IMG/VR virus record: IMGVR_UViG_3300044716_001482
Span: 1 to 23,155 of that record
DNA from: a virus
DNA: 23,155 bases
Reading direction: 5' to 3' (one strand)
A model generated the notes under the pieces. The model did not search any database and was not told where the DNA came from. It saw only the letters and a list, made by a program, of their open reading frames with translations. Positions 1 through 6,930 of the stretch are shown in pieces. Each line of letters starts with the position of its first letter. Within the stretch, counting starts at the first letter, position 1. Position numbers and translations under genes: made by a program.

Positions 1-224
1 AAGTTGATTTTCCACATTGGTGGCAATCTAAAATCATCAAGGCAAAAGAAATGATGTCTAGTGCTAAGCACTACCTTGATTTCGAATTAAAAGAACCAGA
101 AATCGATGCTGCTGTAGATGTTATTGATGCTTCAGATGCTTTAAATAGCACTGGTATAGAGATAAACGAAAAAAGAACGGAAACATTAGCTGAAAGAATA
201 GCTAAACAATTAAAAGCTAGATAA
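1..224 (+). CDS. C-terminal part of an unknown phage protein (5' end outside window)
   Basis: An open frame enters the window and reads from base 3 to the TAA at 222-224, giving about 73 residues. The visible part begins with an aromatic, basic stretch (FPHWWQSKIIKAKEMM), then SSAKHYLDFE, then an acidic and Ala/Asp-rich linker, and ends in a helical basic tail (ETLAERIAKQLKAR). The stop overlaps the next start by one base (TAATG), so it belongs to the same operon. The WWQSK...SSAKHYLD segment looks like a helical motif seen in small proteins of environmental T4-like phages, but I cannot attach a function. No membrane segment or catalytic motif is visible. The missing N-terminus could change this picture. 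Confidence 0.7.
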   Translation, partial: VDFPHWWQSKIIKAKEMMSSAKHYLDFELKEPEIDAAVDVIDASDALNSTGIEINEKRTETLAERIAKQLKAR

Positions 225-694
225 TGACTCGTGAAGATCTTGTAGCAAAAATTAAAACGTTAGCTAAGGATGTCTATAAAGGCAGACTTAAGGCTGACGT
301 TGCTGCTGCCGAGTACGATGAACTAACCAAATTTCCAGAACTCAAAAAAGTTATAGTCGATTTACTTACAGCAGATTTCGACTACTTTTTAGCCTCAATT
401 GATTGGGTTGCTCCTCGTCCTACTACTTTCCGTATTAATTTAAAAAACGGACAAGATTTCTATCTTATTTATACACCTAAAACTTTTATTGCTCAAATAG
501 AAGGTAAAAAATACTATCTACTTAACCTAAACGAGGAAGAATCGGCTTGTGAATCTATAGCTCGTATATTACGTTACGGAGGTAAAACAGAAGCATCTAC
601 TGAAGGAACAGAAACAGGAACAGAAACAGAAACCTCAATAGAAGAACCAGTAGCTGAACCAGTAGCTGAACCAGTAGCTGAACCAGTAGCATAA
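224..694 (+). CDS. Unknown protein with C-terminal EPVA tandem repeat
   Basis: This 156-residue protein is not recognised. Residues 1-60 look helical and charged. Residues 65-105 alternate hydrophobic and polar residues (FRINLKNGQDFYLIYT, then FIAQIEGKKYYLLNL), suggesting a small beta-rich domain. From about residue 122 the chain becomes low complexity: a Thr/Glu stretch (TEGTETGTETET), then four copies of EPVA encoded by a perfect 12-base tandem repeat. Such a tail is probably disordered and may vary in copy number. Start and stop each overlap the neighbouring gene by one base (TAATG), so it is translated within the same operon as the nuclease candidate downstream. The start has no Shine-Dalgarno sequence. 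Confidence 0.75.
   Translation: MTREDLVAKIKTLAKDVYKGRLKADVAAAEYDELTKFPELKKVIVDLLTADFDYFLASIDWVAPRPTTFRINLKNGQDFYLIYTPKTFIAQIEGKKYYLLNLNEEESACESIARILRYGGKTEASTEGTETGTETETSIEEPVAEPVAEPVAEPVA
644..691 (+). repeat. 12-bp tandem repeat, four copies, coding for EPVA
   Basis: The unit GAACCAGTAGCT occurs at 644-655, 656-667 and 668-679, and as GAACCAGTAGCA at 680-691. It lies in frame at the very end of the gene, so copy-number changes would lengthen or shorten the protein tail by four residues without a frameshift. Confidence 0.95.
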
Positions 695-1668
695 TGGATA
701 ATTTGGATAAATTTATCAAAAGTGTAGCTTGGAAATTCCCAAAAGGATATCCTGACATGAACGATTCAAAAGATAAAGCTATGTTATTTGAACTAGCTGA
801 AAATTTTATGGGTGAAATTATCATCAACGAGGCACAAGCAGATTATGATATCAGAATTCGTAAAGCTTTAAATTTAAAAGAAGGCGAAAAAATTCCAACT
901 TGTAATACTCCCTTAAGTTTAGGTGATGATTTTAACTTAGGTGGAGAAGACGAAAAAATTTGGGTACAATTATATTCAACTCTCCCACTAAAAAAAGATA
1001 GCGAAATTCCAACAGCAGGAGCTGGTAAAGGAGAAATTGCTACTTACTGGGCGTTTGAATATAATGTCAATAGACATAACGTTACAGACTCTAGAAAAGG
1101 AGAAGACCCGGATTTAACCATTGATGGTATTGGGTGCGAAATCAAATCATACGAGACATCCAATATCACATTAGGTAAATTTGCCGGCGATAAAGAAAAC
1201 GTTGCTTTGTTAAACAAAGTATTTGGCATCTTAACTCTATTTAGTGAATTTGACGAAAACTCCCAAATCACAGTTAACCCAGGTAACTTTAAAGCAATGG
1301 ATATAGTCCCAGCATTCGATATAATGTCTAGTTTTGAAAAAAACAAGTCACTAAGAGATATAGATATGTTTGAGCCCCTATATAAAAGTATTGATTCGCT
1401 ATATAATAAATTAGATATATCACCTGAAGCTACTGCTAAAGAAGGTGCTGCTAAACTTTTAAAAAGAGTACTATCTAACAAACTCTACAAAAAACCTAGA
1501 ATGGGTAAAGATATAGGGTATATCTTAAACGTAAGTGAAAAAGGAAAAGGTAAATTTTATCTTATGAATGATGCTGTAGTAGATGCTATAGATGTCGAAA
1601 GAATCTTAAGTGGGGTTTATGTCTCATCTTCAGAACTAGGTATGAACTTTAAGAATTTATTTTTATAG
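694..1668 (+). CDS. Candidate PD-(D/E)XK-fold nuclease
   Basis: This 324-residue protein carries a pattern typical of the PD-(D/E)XK nuclease fold. GAGKGEIATYW (residues 109-119) supplies a helix with a conserved-type Glu114. DPDLTI (138-143) provides the metal-binding Asp140. Nine residues later CEIKSYE (148-154) provides Glu149-x-Lys151. The spacing PD-(8)-ExK is what restriction-like and phage repair or packaging nucleases show. Residues 1-100 are helical and charged; residues 200-324 are helical with a basic stretch (KLLKRVLSNKLYKKPRMGK). It starts on a one-base overlap with the upstream gene and ends two bases before the next. The function as a nuclease is inferred from motif spacing only. 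The substrate is unknown, and an inactive structural descendant of the fold is possible. Confidence 0.6.
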   Translation: MDNLDKFIKSVAWKFPKGYPDMNDSKDKAMLFELAENFMGEIIINEAQADYDIRIRKALNLKEGEKIPTCNTPLSLGDDFNLGGEDEKIWVQLYSTLPLKKDSEIPTAGAGKGEIATYWAFEYNVNRHNVTDSRKGEDPDLTIDGIGCEIKSYETSNITLGKFAGDKENVALLNKVFGILTLFSEFDENSQITVNPGNFKAMDIVPAFDIMSSFEKNKSLRDIDMFEPLYKSIDSLYNKLDISPEATAKEGAAKLLKRVLSNKLYKKPRMGKDIGYILNVSEKGKGKFYLMNDAVVDAIDVERILSGVYVSSSELGMNFKNLFL

Positions 1669-1670
1669 AT

Positions 1671-2282
1671 ATGTGTGACTGCGGCTGCAATACTTGCGAT
1701 ACTAAAAAACCAGTGATGCTAAACGAAAGTGTAGCACCAAGAGCAATCCTTTCCGAGGGGTTGAAATATCACTTAGATAACGCACGACCTCTTACAGAGC
1801 ACATATATCGTGCAGGCTCGGAAAGCTATTTCAATTTATGGGCAGAAGCACGCGCTTTATACAGCCGTAACATCATTGAGGTACAAGGAGATGATTTAGA
1901 GATACTAACTGAAACTGATCTAGGTCATTTTGGTATGTATGAGGATAAAAAAGTTCCTTTAGATTTTATCTTCGAGGAGGTAGAAGTAAACGAGGCAGAT
2001 AAAAAGAAAAAAGACCCTCCAATTGGTAAACCAAAGCGTGGTGGCTCTAAAAAATTCTATGTCTACGTAAGAAAACCAGGTGGTGGAACTAAAAAAATAT
2101 CATTTGGTGATACAACAGGTCTATCAGCTAAGATAAACAATCCACAAGCACGTAAAGCATTTTCAGCACGTCATGATTGTCCTAATAAAAAAGATAGAAC
2201 AAAGGCTTCATACTGGAGCTGCCGTTTACCACGTTATGCTAAACTTTTAGGTTTGAAGTCTAACTTCTCAGGATTCTGGTGA
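1671..2282 (+). CDS. Cys-cluster protein with basic C-terminal domain, possible virion or head protein
   Basis: This 203-residue protein has three parts. Residues 2-9 form a dense cysteine cluster (CDCGCNTC) that could bind a metal. Residues 27-105 form a folded domain (SEGLKYHLDNARPLTE, then LDFIFEEVEV). Residues 106-203 form a Lys/Arg/Gly-rich domain containing KFYVYVRKPGGGTKKISFGD, FSARHDC and ASYWSCRLPR. I recall the FGD...FRARHDC...YW(A/S)CR pattern as recurring in structural or unassigned proteins of marine phages, but I cannot name a function. LSE|G at residues 27-30 and VNE|A near 107 resemble T4 prohead-protease sites. It begins two bases after the preceding stop and has no Shine-Dalgarno. 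A virion or prohead location is a hypothesis. Confidence 0.65.
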   Translation: MCDCGCNTCDTKKPVMLNESVAPRAILSEGLKYHLDNARPLTEHIYRAGSESYFNLWAEARALYSRNIIEVQGDDLEILTETDLGHFGMYEDKKVPLDFIFEEVEVNEADKKKKDPPIGKPKRGGSKKFYVYVRKPGGGTKKISFGDTTGLSAKINNPQARKAFSARHDCPNKKDRTKASYWSCRLPRYAKLLGLKSNFSGFW

Positions 2283-2296
2283 TAAAATAAAATAAA

Positions 2297-2623
2297 ATGA
2301 TTAAACTACTCCAACTACTAACCGAAGCAAAAAAAACAAAAGAAACTTTTGAAGAATTTGCTACCACACGTGCAGCAGGAGCTGCTAAAATAGCATCAAC
2401 TGCAGAAGAAAAAGGTGGTTTAGCAATGTTAACTTACAATCACTTTTATGTTAAGGCTCCATACTACAAAAAAGCCATAAACGGAAAATTTGATAAAGAG
2501 GCAGCTAAAAAAGAATTTGCTGAAATCCTAAAGAGCATATCCCTAGATATGAACCAAAACGAGTTTCAAAGACAGGTAGGTAAAATGGAGGTATTAGGTG
2601 AACTTCTTATAAGAGAAAACTAA
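2297..2623 (+). CDS. Small unknown protein with internal-protein-like N-terminal leader
   Basis: This 108-residue, Lys/Ala-rich and mostly helical protein is not recognised. Its first eleven residues, MIKLLQLLTEA, match in layout the capsid-targeting leader of T4 internal proteins (MKTYQEFIAEA), including (I/L)-x-E followed by Ala at exactly residues 8-11. If a gp21-type protease cuts there, the mature protein would start at Ala11. The start lies in an extreme A-rich context (repeated TAAAATA) with no Shine-Dalgarno, and the stop overlaps the next start by one base. A packaged internal protein or prohead-core component is plausible but unproven. Confidence 0.65.
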   Translation: MIKLLQLLTEAKKTKETFEEFATTRAAGAAKIASTAEEKGGLAMLTYNHFYVKAPYYKKAINGKFDKEAAKKEFAEILKSISLDMNQNEFQRQVGKMEVLGELLIREN

Positions 2624-3246
2624 TGCTTAACGCAAACATCCCTAGCTTTAAAGCGCTAGTTCGTAAATCATATTTTACAAAAAACCAAGAAGATCATAAC
2701 GAATTCTATAATGTATACGTTTTTGGTCTTCAATCATGCGCTGGAACTATATTAACATTTCATGTTATGACAGATAACGGGATGATTCGTTCTCGTGTTC
2801 CACTTTCCGAAATTTATACAGAAATCCCAACAAACGACATTCCATTTAATTTTAAACAGTTATGGGATTGTTTTAGTGAAAACGTAGCTATTATAGAATA
2901 TAGCTTTTTAGCATATCATAGAGCACAAATTGTTTTAAGAGACGGAAATAAAGTTTGGGGCACCTATATGTTTACAGTAGATTGGTTCAATAATCCATAT
3001 AGCGATGAACCAACAGATTACAAATGTGGTCATATATTCGAATCAGACGAAGGGTATTTAATGTGTATGCCCAATAATAGAATATTCTGGAAAGACTCAA
3101 ACTGGGTAACCAAACCACTCCCAGAGAATCTAAAGCAATATAAGGTAGATACAGAACTTCCAAGCGTGGAAAACCAATCAGATAGATGGGTTACCGAAGA
3201 TGGAGATTCTTTTTATTACGATATGAATGAAACTTCTATAAAATGA
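2623..3246 (+). CDS. Conserved hypothetical T4-like phage protein
   Basis: This 207-residue protein has a mixed alpha/beta pattern rich in aromatic residues (FYNVYVFGLQSCAGTILTFH, VWGTYMFTVDWFNNPYSDEP, GYLMCMPNNRIFWKDSNWV). I recognise the style as a conserved protein of environmental T4-like phages, but no function is known to me. There is no signal peptide, P-loop, Cys-pair metal site or nuclease motif. Tryptophans in several short beta-like segments could suggest a compact single domain. It overlaps the upstream gene by one base (TAATG) and the kinase-like gene downstream by four bases (ATGA). Confidence 0.65.
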   Translation: MLNANIPSFKALVRKSYFTKNQEDHNEFYNVYVFGLQSCAGTILTFHVMTDNGMIRSRVPLSEIYTEIPTNDIPFNFKQLWDCFSENVAIIEYSFLAYHRAQIVLRDGNKVWGTYMFTVDWFNNPYSDEPTDYKCGHIFESDEGYLMCMPNNRIFWKDSNWVTKPLPENLKQYKVDTELPSVENQSDRWVTEDGDSFYYDMNETSIK

Positions 3247-3758
3247 TTAAACTATCAGACATATTAAAAGAAACATACTTGGGTAGAGGAGAACAAGGTA
3301 AAGTATATGCTATAGGTAAAGATAAAATTAAAAAACAAAGTAATTTTTTAGATGGTTTCACTCAAGATGAATTATATTTTTATAATCAATTTAATAAACA
3401 TCTTGATATATTTCCTAAAATATATGAATTAACTAAATCATATGTTATTATGGATAGATTATATGACATGCCTGATCTTAGTAATGTTTTAAACTATTTA
3501 GAACAAATTAACGTGTGGCGAGATAAAGATCCTATGACAATGATTTATTATTTATTAAAAAATAATGATTCATCTGAAATAGATACATTATTAAATAAAA
3601 CAAAAAATAATAAATCTGTATATAATTCTCTTTTAAAATATATTAAATTTACTCAAGATGTATTAAATGTATTTCCTAATAAATCTATTGATTTTCATAC
3701 AGGTAATATTGGAGTTGATAATAATGGAGATCTTAAAATTTTTGATTTAGCAATATAA
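3243..3758 (+). CDS. Protein-kinase-fold protein
   Basis: This 171-residue protein shows the hallmarks of a minimal eukaryotic-like or aminoglycoside-phosphotransferase-like kinase. LGRGEQGKVYAIG (residues 13-25) is a glycine-rich loop. Lys30 or Lys31 could be the ATP-binding lysine, and Glu43 the helix-C glutamate. YVIMDRL (67-73) looks like the hinge. IDFHTGNIGV (149-158) matches the catalytic loop Asp150...Asn155. KIFDLA (165-170) replaces DFG with metal-binding Asp168. The chain stops right after that motif, so the usual C-terminal lobe is almost absent and the protein is shorter than known kinases. Base composition is much more AT-rich than its neighbours (AAT, TTA and ATA codons dominate), suggesting separate origin. 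The N-terminus MIKLSDILKE resembles leaders of other proteins here. Phosphotransfer activity and target are unknown. Confidence 0.65.
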   Translation: MIKLSDILKETYLGRGEQGKVYAIGKDKIKKQSNFLDGFTQDELYFYNQFNKHLDIFPKIYELTKSYVIMDRLYDMPDLSNVLNYLEQINVWRDKDPMTMIYYLLKNNDSSEIDTLLNKTKNNKSVYNSLLKYIKFTQDVLNVFPNKSIDFHTGNIGVDNNGDLKIFDLAI

Positions 3759-3778
3759 AAATATGATTAACCTATAAC

Positions 3779-4039
3779 ATGACCCCATACACTGATCTAG
3801 AGATTACAGACCAATACATCATTAGGGAGTTCAACGAGAACATAGACCCGATTGAGCTATTATGGCATCGGGACGATGAAGATCGTACTATAGAGATTTT
3901 AGAGGGAATAAATTGGATGGTTCAATTAGATAACCAATTGCCAGCTTTACTAAACTCTCATATATTTATACCACGAGGTATGTGGCACCGAACCATTAAA
4001 GGGGAGGGACCACTTAAAATTAAAATATATAAAGAATAA
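3779..4039 (+). CDS. Small cupin-like protein
   Basis: This 86-residue protein fits one cupin-like beta barrel: WHRDDEDRTIEILEG (residues 29-43) followed by FIPRGMWHRTIKG (about 63-75) and a closing strand LKIKIYK. The two His-containing strands (WHRD and WHR) could hold a metal in the way cupins do. The family is common in T4-like phages as small unassigned ORFs, and some cupins isomerise or oxidise sugars or amino acids, but the reaction here cannot be deduced. The gene starts 20 bases after the kinase-like gene, has no Shine-Dalgarno, and overlaps the next gene by one base. Confidence 0.6.
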   Translation: MTPYTDLEITDQYIIREFNENIDPIELLWHRDDEDRTIEILEGINWMVQLDNQLPALLNSHIFIPRGMWHRTIKGEGPLKIKIYKE

Positions 4040-4782
4040 TGGCTAACTACGTAACAACAGGATATGTTTTTTGGTACCCCACTCAATCATTAGCCGGGGG
4101 TCTAGCAGGTGTAGTTAATGATCCTGATCGTACTTATTTTATTGGTGCACCTGGAGGAGCCCCTTGTACTAAATTCTGGAGAATTTCAGGATCTAATGGT
4201 GATATAGGAGTAACTATTATAGACCAGGGCTTAACATGGGCTACAGGCTCATCTGCCCCTACAACTGACCCCAACACAGCTAGAGCTATAAATGGACAAG
4301 ATGCATATAGTGCTAGTTTAGGGGGCCAACCAGTTCAAACTGTATTATATAATCCATCTTTTAATGGAAATTTAGCTGGAGAAGGACCCACAATTTTACC
4401 TTCATTTTTTATTGATGGTGGTAATTATGATTTTGGTGTAGGAGGAGGTATTATATTATTAACAGGATCATTTATAGGAAGTCCTGAAAAAGGAATGAAA
4501 GAAGTAAGATGGTATTGGACAGCCGAAGATGATCCAAGCGATTCAGGAGCTTATACTCCCATAATTTATACCGACCCAGGAGACCAAGCTGATTTTTTAA
4601 TTAGAAATTTTGGGGCAACTGATAATAGTGCGGGAGGAGAAGAAAAATTAGCAGGAGCAGTAGCCAGTATAGGTGGTATATTTTTAGCACCTAAAGATCT
4701 AGGTGGTGGGGATTTTATTTTAGATATTCCCTCTAATTTTAAACCTGGAGGAGCTTTTCCTATATATAAATTTGTTACATAA
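4039..4782 (+). CDS. Gly-rich beta protein, possible virion or decoration protein
   Basis: This 247-residue protein is not recognised. It is rich in Gly, Ala, Ser, Thr and aromatic residues, nearly devoid of long helices, and full of short beta-prone segments (GYVFWYPTQSL, GGGIILLTGSFIG, RWYWTAEDD, GGIFLAPKDLGGGDFILDI). It has no cysteine pair, membrane span or signal peptide; the only cysteine is near residue 43. Such composition is common in virion surface, decoration or tail-associated proteins, so a structural role is a reasonable guess. Codon use is AT-rich (TTA, AAT, GGA). It is the last gene before a hairpin terminator at 4838-4880, so it closes the first transcription block. Confidence 0.6.
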   Translation: MANYVTTGYVFWYPTQSLAGGLAGVVNDPDRTYFIGAPGGAPCTKFWRISGSNGDIGVTIIDQGLTWATGSSAPTTDPNTARAINGQDAYSASLGGQPVQTVLYNPSFNGNLAGEGPTILPSFFIDGGNYDFGVGGGIILLTGSFIGSPEKGMKEVRWYWTAEDDPSDSGAYTPIIYTDPGDQADFLIRNFGATDNSAGGEEKLAGAVASIGGIFLAPKDLGGGDFILDIPSNFKPGGAFPIYKFVT

Positions 4783-4837
4783 ACTGAAAATTTACTATTT
4801 AGACTGATTCATAGCCAGTCGCTTATTAAAAATTTTG

Positions 4838-4880
4838 ACAGCTGTGGCGTCACCAAATTTGGAGATGTCACAGCTTTTTA
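4838..4880 (+). terminator. Rho-independent-type terminator after the first gene block
   Basis: Bases 4840-4851 (AGCTGTGGCGTC) pair with 4864-4875 (GATGTCACAGCT) using two G-U pairs. The stem continues across one A-A mismatch through CCAAATTTGG, and a run of T follows at 4875-4879. It sits 55 bases after the stop of the Gly-rich gene and separates it from the dehydrogenase cassette. Confidence 0.8.
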
Positions 4881-4907
4881 TTATCTTAACGCGTAACAAA
4901 TAAAAAT

Positions 4908-6278
4908 ATGAAGGAAAAGAAAATCGTAATTGTAGGTGCAGGTGTAGCAGGAGTTAATGCTGCAACCAAACTGGTTGATAGCGGGTATCCTGGTGAACTA
5001 ATCACAATCATTGATATGGGTAAAGACCCATATAACCGTTTACCCGAAGAGGTAATGACTGGATTTTTAGGTGCCGGAGGATGGTCAGATGGTAAACTAA
5101 CCTACCACACAGCCATTGGTGGTCAGTTATCTAAGTATTGTGGTGAGGAAAAAGCAATGGAATTGATGGATCAAGTTATCACTAATTTCAAGCGTTTCCA
5201 CCCTAAACCAGAAGAAGTACAATGCTCAAATCCAGATACAGAACCCGAATTTATTAAACCATATTTTGGTTTGCGTTTGTTTCCAGTTTGGCACGTAGGT
5301 ACAGATTATCTATCTGAAATTGCTAAAAACTGGTATGATTATTTAGTGTCTAAAGGTGTAGAGTTTAAATGGGAAACCAAGGTAACCAGTATTAACTTCA
5401 GACACAACGAGGTTGTAATGCATTCGGTTAAACCCGAATTTGCAACTATGGATAATGATGGGGTATTTTATGATGAACTTATCTTTGGTGTAGGTAAATC
5501 AGGTATTGATTTTGCTCAACAATTGGCTAACCAATATGAACTACCAGATGAACCTAAATCAGTTCAAATTGGAGTACGTTTTGAGGCACCACAAAAACAC
5601 TTTCAAAAACTAATTGATATTTCATATGATTTTAAGTTGTATAGAAAATTTGACGATAAAGGTGTTTCACTTCGCTCATTCTGTACAAACAATAATGCTG
5701 CGTACGTTGCTGTAGAGGAAACATATGGTGACCACAGCTATAATGGTCACGCTAAAAAAGATCCAAAATATCTAAACGGGATGACCAATTTTGGCATCTT
5801 GATGGAAATCAATGGCATTGAAGATCCATTTACTTGGTCACGTGATGTAGTAAATAAGCTTCAGTTTAATGGTACTGGTTTATATTATTCACCAACTCGA
5901 GTTCCATCTACCACAGCAGAAGGAAACAATGTTACAGCTTTCCAAATCGATAATTTAAGTGGAGTAGAACATGTAATGGGTGAATATTGGAACTATATTA
6001 TGGACTTTATCGAGGATATGAAAAAAGTATTCCCTACATTAAAAGACGATTGGGGTATTTACGTTCCCGAGGTAAAATATCTTTCACCTGAACCACTTGT
6101 AAACTACCGCAACTTGTCTCTAACCAAGTTCCCCAATGTACACTTTGTAGGAGATGCATTATCAGCTAGAGGTATAACAGTTTCAGGAGCTCAGGCAATA
6201 TACGTTGCCGAGGACGTTCTTTCTTATTACCTTCGCGATACCGAATATCCGGAATTTATTAGCCATTATGTAGCATGA
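4908..6278 (+). CDS. FAD-dependent dehydrogenase (COG2509-like)
   Basis: This 456-residue cytosolic flavoprotein has a Rossmann FAD-binding start, IVIVGAGVAGVNAA (residues 6-19, GxGxxG). GAGGWSDGKLT follows at 55-65 and FGVGKSGIDF at 193-202. IGVRFEAP is at 221-228, and the C-terminal FAD-contact motif VHFVGDALSARGITVSGAQA follows near 410-430. This arrangement resembles the uncharacterised FAD-dependent dehydrogenases of COG2509, where SDGKLT and a GVR(V/F)E segment are characteristic. The natural substrate is unknown. The gene heads a four-gene overlapping set, placed between a terminator and a late-type promoter, so it forms a separate unit within the structural region. The start context is A-rich (aacaaataaaaat) without a Shine-Dalgarno. 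The gene appears full-length and intact; an auxiliary metabolic or tRNA/nucleotide-modifying role is speculative. Confidence 0.8.
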   Translation: MKEKKIVIVGAGVAGVNAATKLVDSGYPGELITIIDMGKDPYNRLPEEVMTGFLGAGGWSDGKLTYHTAIGGQLSKYCGEEKAMELMDQVITNFKRFHPKPEEVQCSNPDTEPEFIKPYFGLRLFPVWHVGTDYLSEIAKNWYDYLVSKGVEFKWETKVTSINFRHNEVVMHSVKPEFATMDNDGVFYDELIFGVGKSGIDFAQQLANQYELPDEPKSVQIGVRFEAPQKHFQKLIDISYDFKLYRKFDDKGVSLRSFCTNNNAAYVAVEETYGDHSYNGHAKKDPKYLNGMTNFGILMEINGIEDPFTWSRDVVNKLQFNGTGLYYSPTRVPSTTAEGNNVTAFQIDNLSGVEHVMGEYWNYIMDFIEDMKKVFPTLKDDWGIYVPEVKYLSPEPLVNYRNLSLTKFPNVHFVGDALSARGITVSGAQAIYVAEDVLSYYLRDTEYPEFISHYVA

Positions 6279-6547
6279 AAAAACAAACAATTTACGAAGA
6301 ACGCCGAATGAGATCTAAAGGAGCATATCATCACTTCTTTAAAGAAAGTGGCAGCACCTCTTGGAAATACCACAACTGGGAAGGTCCAGCAATTCAACCT
6401 ATTGAAGGCGAGCAAACCGAACATAAAAAAGAATACTATCTATATGGCAAACATATGATTTTGGAACAATGGGAAGAAGCTCGTAAAAATAGAGAAGGTT
6501 TACCTTGGTATAAGAACGCTTCAATGAAAGGAACAACACGATTCTAA
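6275..6547 (+). CDS. Small unknown protein with degenerate W/GPA repeat motif
   Basis: This 90-residue protein is basic and rich in Trp, Tyr and His (SWKYHNWEGPAI, EYYLYGKHM, GLPWYKN). The WxGPA...YYLYGK order recalls the short HREDGPA/WYxxG repeat modules often found as small phage proteins of unknown role, here reduced to about one unit. It overlaps the dehydrogenase by four bases (ATGA) and the cupin gene by one base, so it is translated with them and may act with them. There is no catalytic motif. Confidence 0.55.
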   Translation: MKKQTIYEERRMRSKGAYHHFFKESGSTSWKYHNWEGPAIQPIEGEQTEHKKEYYLYGKHMILEQWEEARKNREGLPWYKNASMKGTTRF

Positions 6548-6930
6548 TGGGACATAAGTATCAACCAGTACCCCGTAAAGGGGATATTTACAAAAAAGCT
6601 TGGGGACACGAACTTTGGATCGCAAACCACGAAGCATATTGTGGTAAACTCCTTGTATTTGAAAAAGATAAAAAATTCTCAATGCACTACCACTTGATTA
6701 AAGAAGAATCGTGGTACGTTTCTGAGGGCGAATTTGAATATAGCTGGATTGATACTGAAAAAGCCTCCATTCACTCAACTTTGATTCGTAAGGGAGACGT
6801 CGTAGATTTAGAGGTCGGACAACCACATCAACTAAAGGCACTTACTGAAGGTGCTACAATTTTTGAGGTATCCACCAAACACTACGAGGAAGACAGTTAC
6901 AGAGTAATACCAGGATCATCACAATTATGA
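6547..6930 (+). CDS. Cupin-domain protein (mannose-6-phosphate isomerase-like)
   Basis: This 127-residue protein is a single cupin barrel. KAWGHELWIANHEAYCGKLL (residues 17-36) resembles the entry strand of type II phosphomannose isomerase cupins. MHYHLIKEESWYV (46-58) contains the metal ligands His47, His49 and a following Glu (53 or 54). GQPHQLKAL (91-99) supplies the third histidine, His94. IFEVSTKHYEEDSYR (105-119) is the closing strand and tail found in the sugar-isomerase branch. A metal-dependent sugar or small-molecule role is likely, but the substrate cannot be read from sequence. It overlaps the upstream gene by one base and the kinase downstream by four, tying it to the flavoprotein operon. 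Confidence 0.75.
   Translation: MGHKYQPVPRKGDIYKKAWGHELWIANHEAYCGKLLVFEKDKKFSMHYHLIKEESWYVSEGEFEYSWIDTEKASIHSTLIRKGDVVDLEVGQPHQLKALTEGATIFEVSTKHYEEDSYRVIPGSSQL

Noticed and set aside
466-473. TATTTATA inside the gene at 224-694
   Set aside because: It is in the middle of a coding region (codes for LIYT) and not near a start, so it is probably chance in AT-rich DNA.
1044-1481. 145-codon ORF on the minus strand
   Set aside because: It lies wholly inside the nuclease candidate, opposes every other gene, and its protein has no recognisable domain.
3963-3970. TATTTATA inside the cupin-like gene
   Set aside because: It encodes part of the HIFIP strand and lies 68 bases from the next start; chance cannot be excluded, so it was not listed as a promoter.
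4835-4840. TTGACA as a host -35 element
   Set aside because: It overlaps the terminator stem and no suitable -10 sequence lies about 17 bases downstream.
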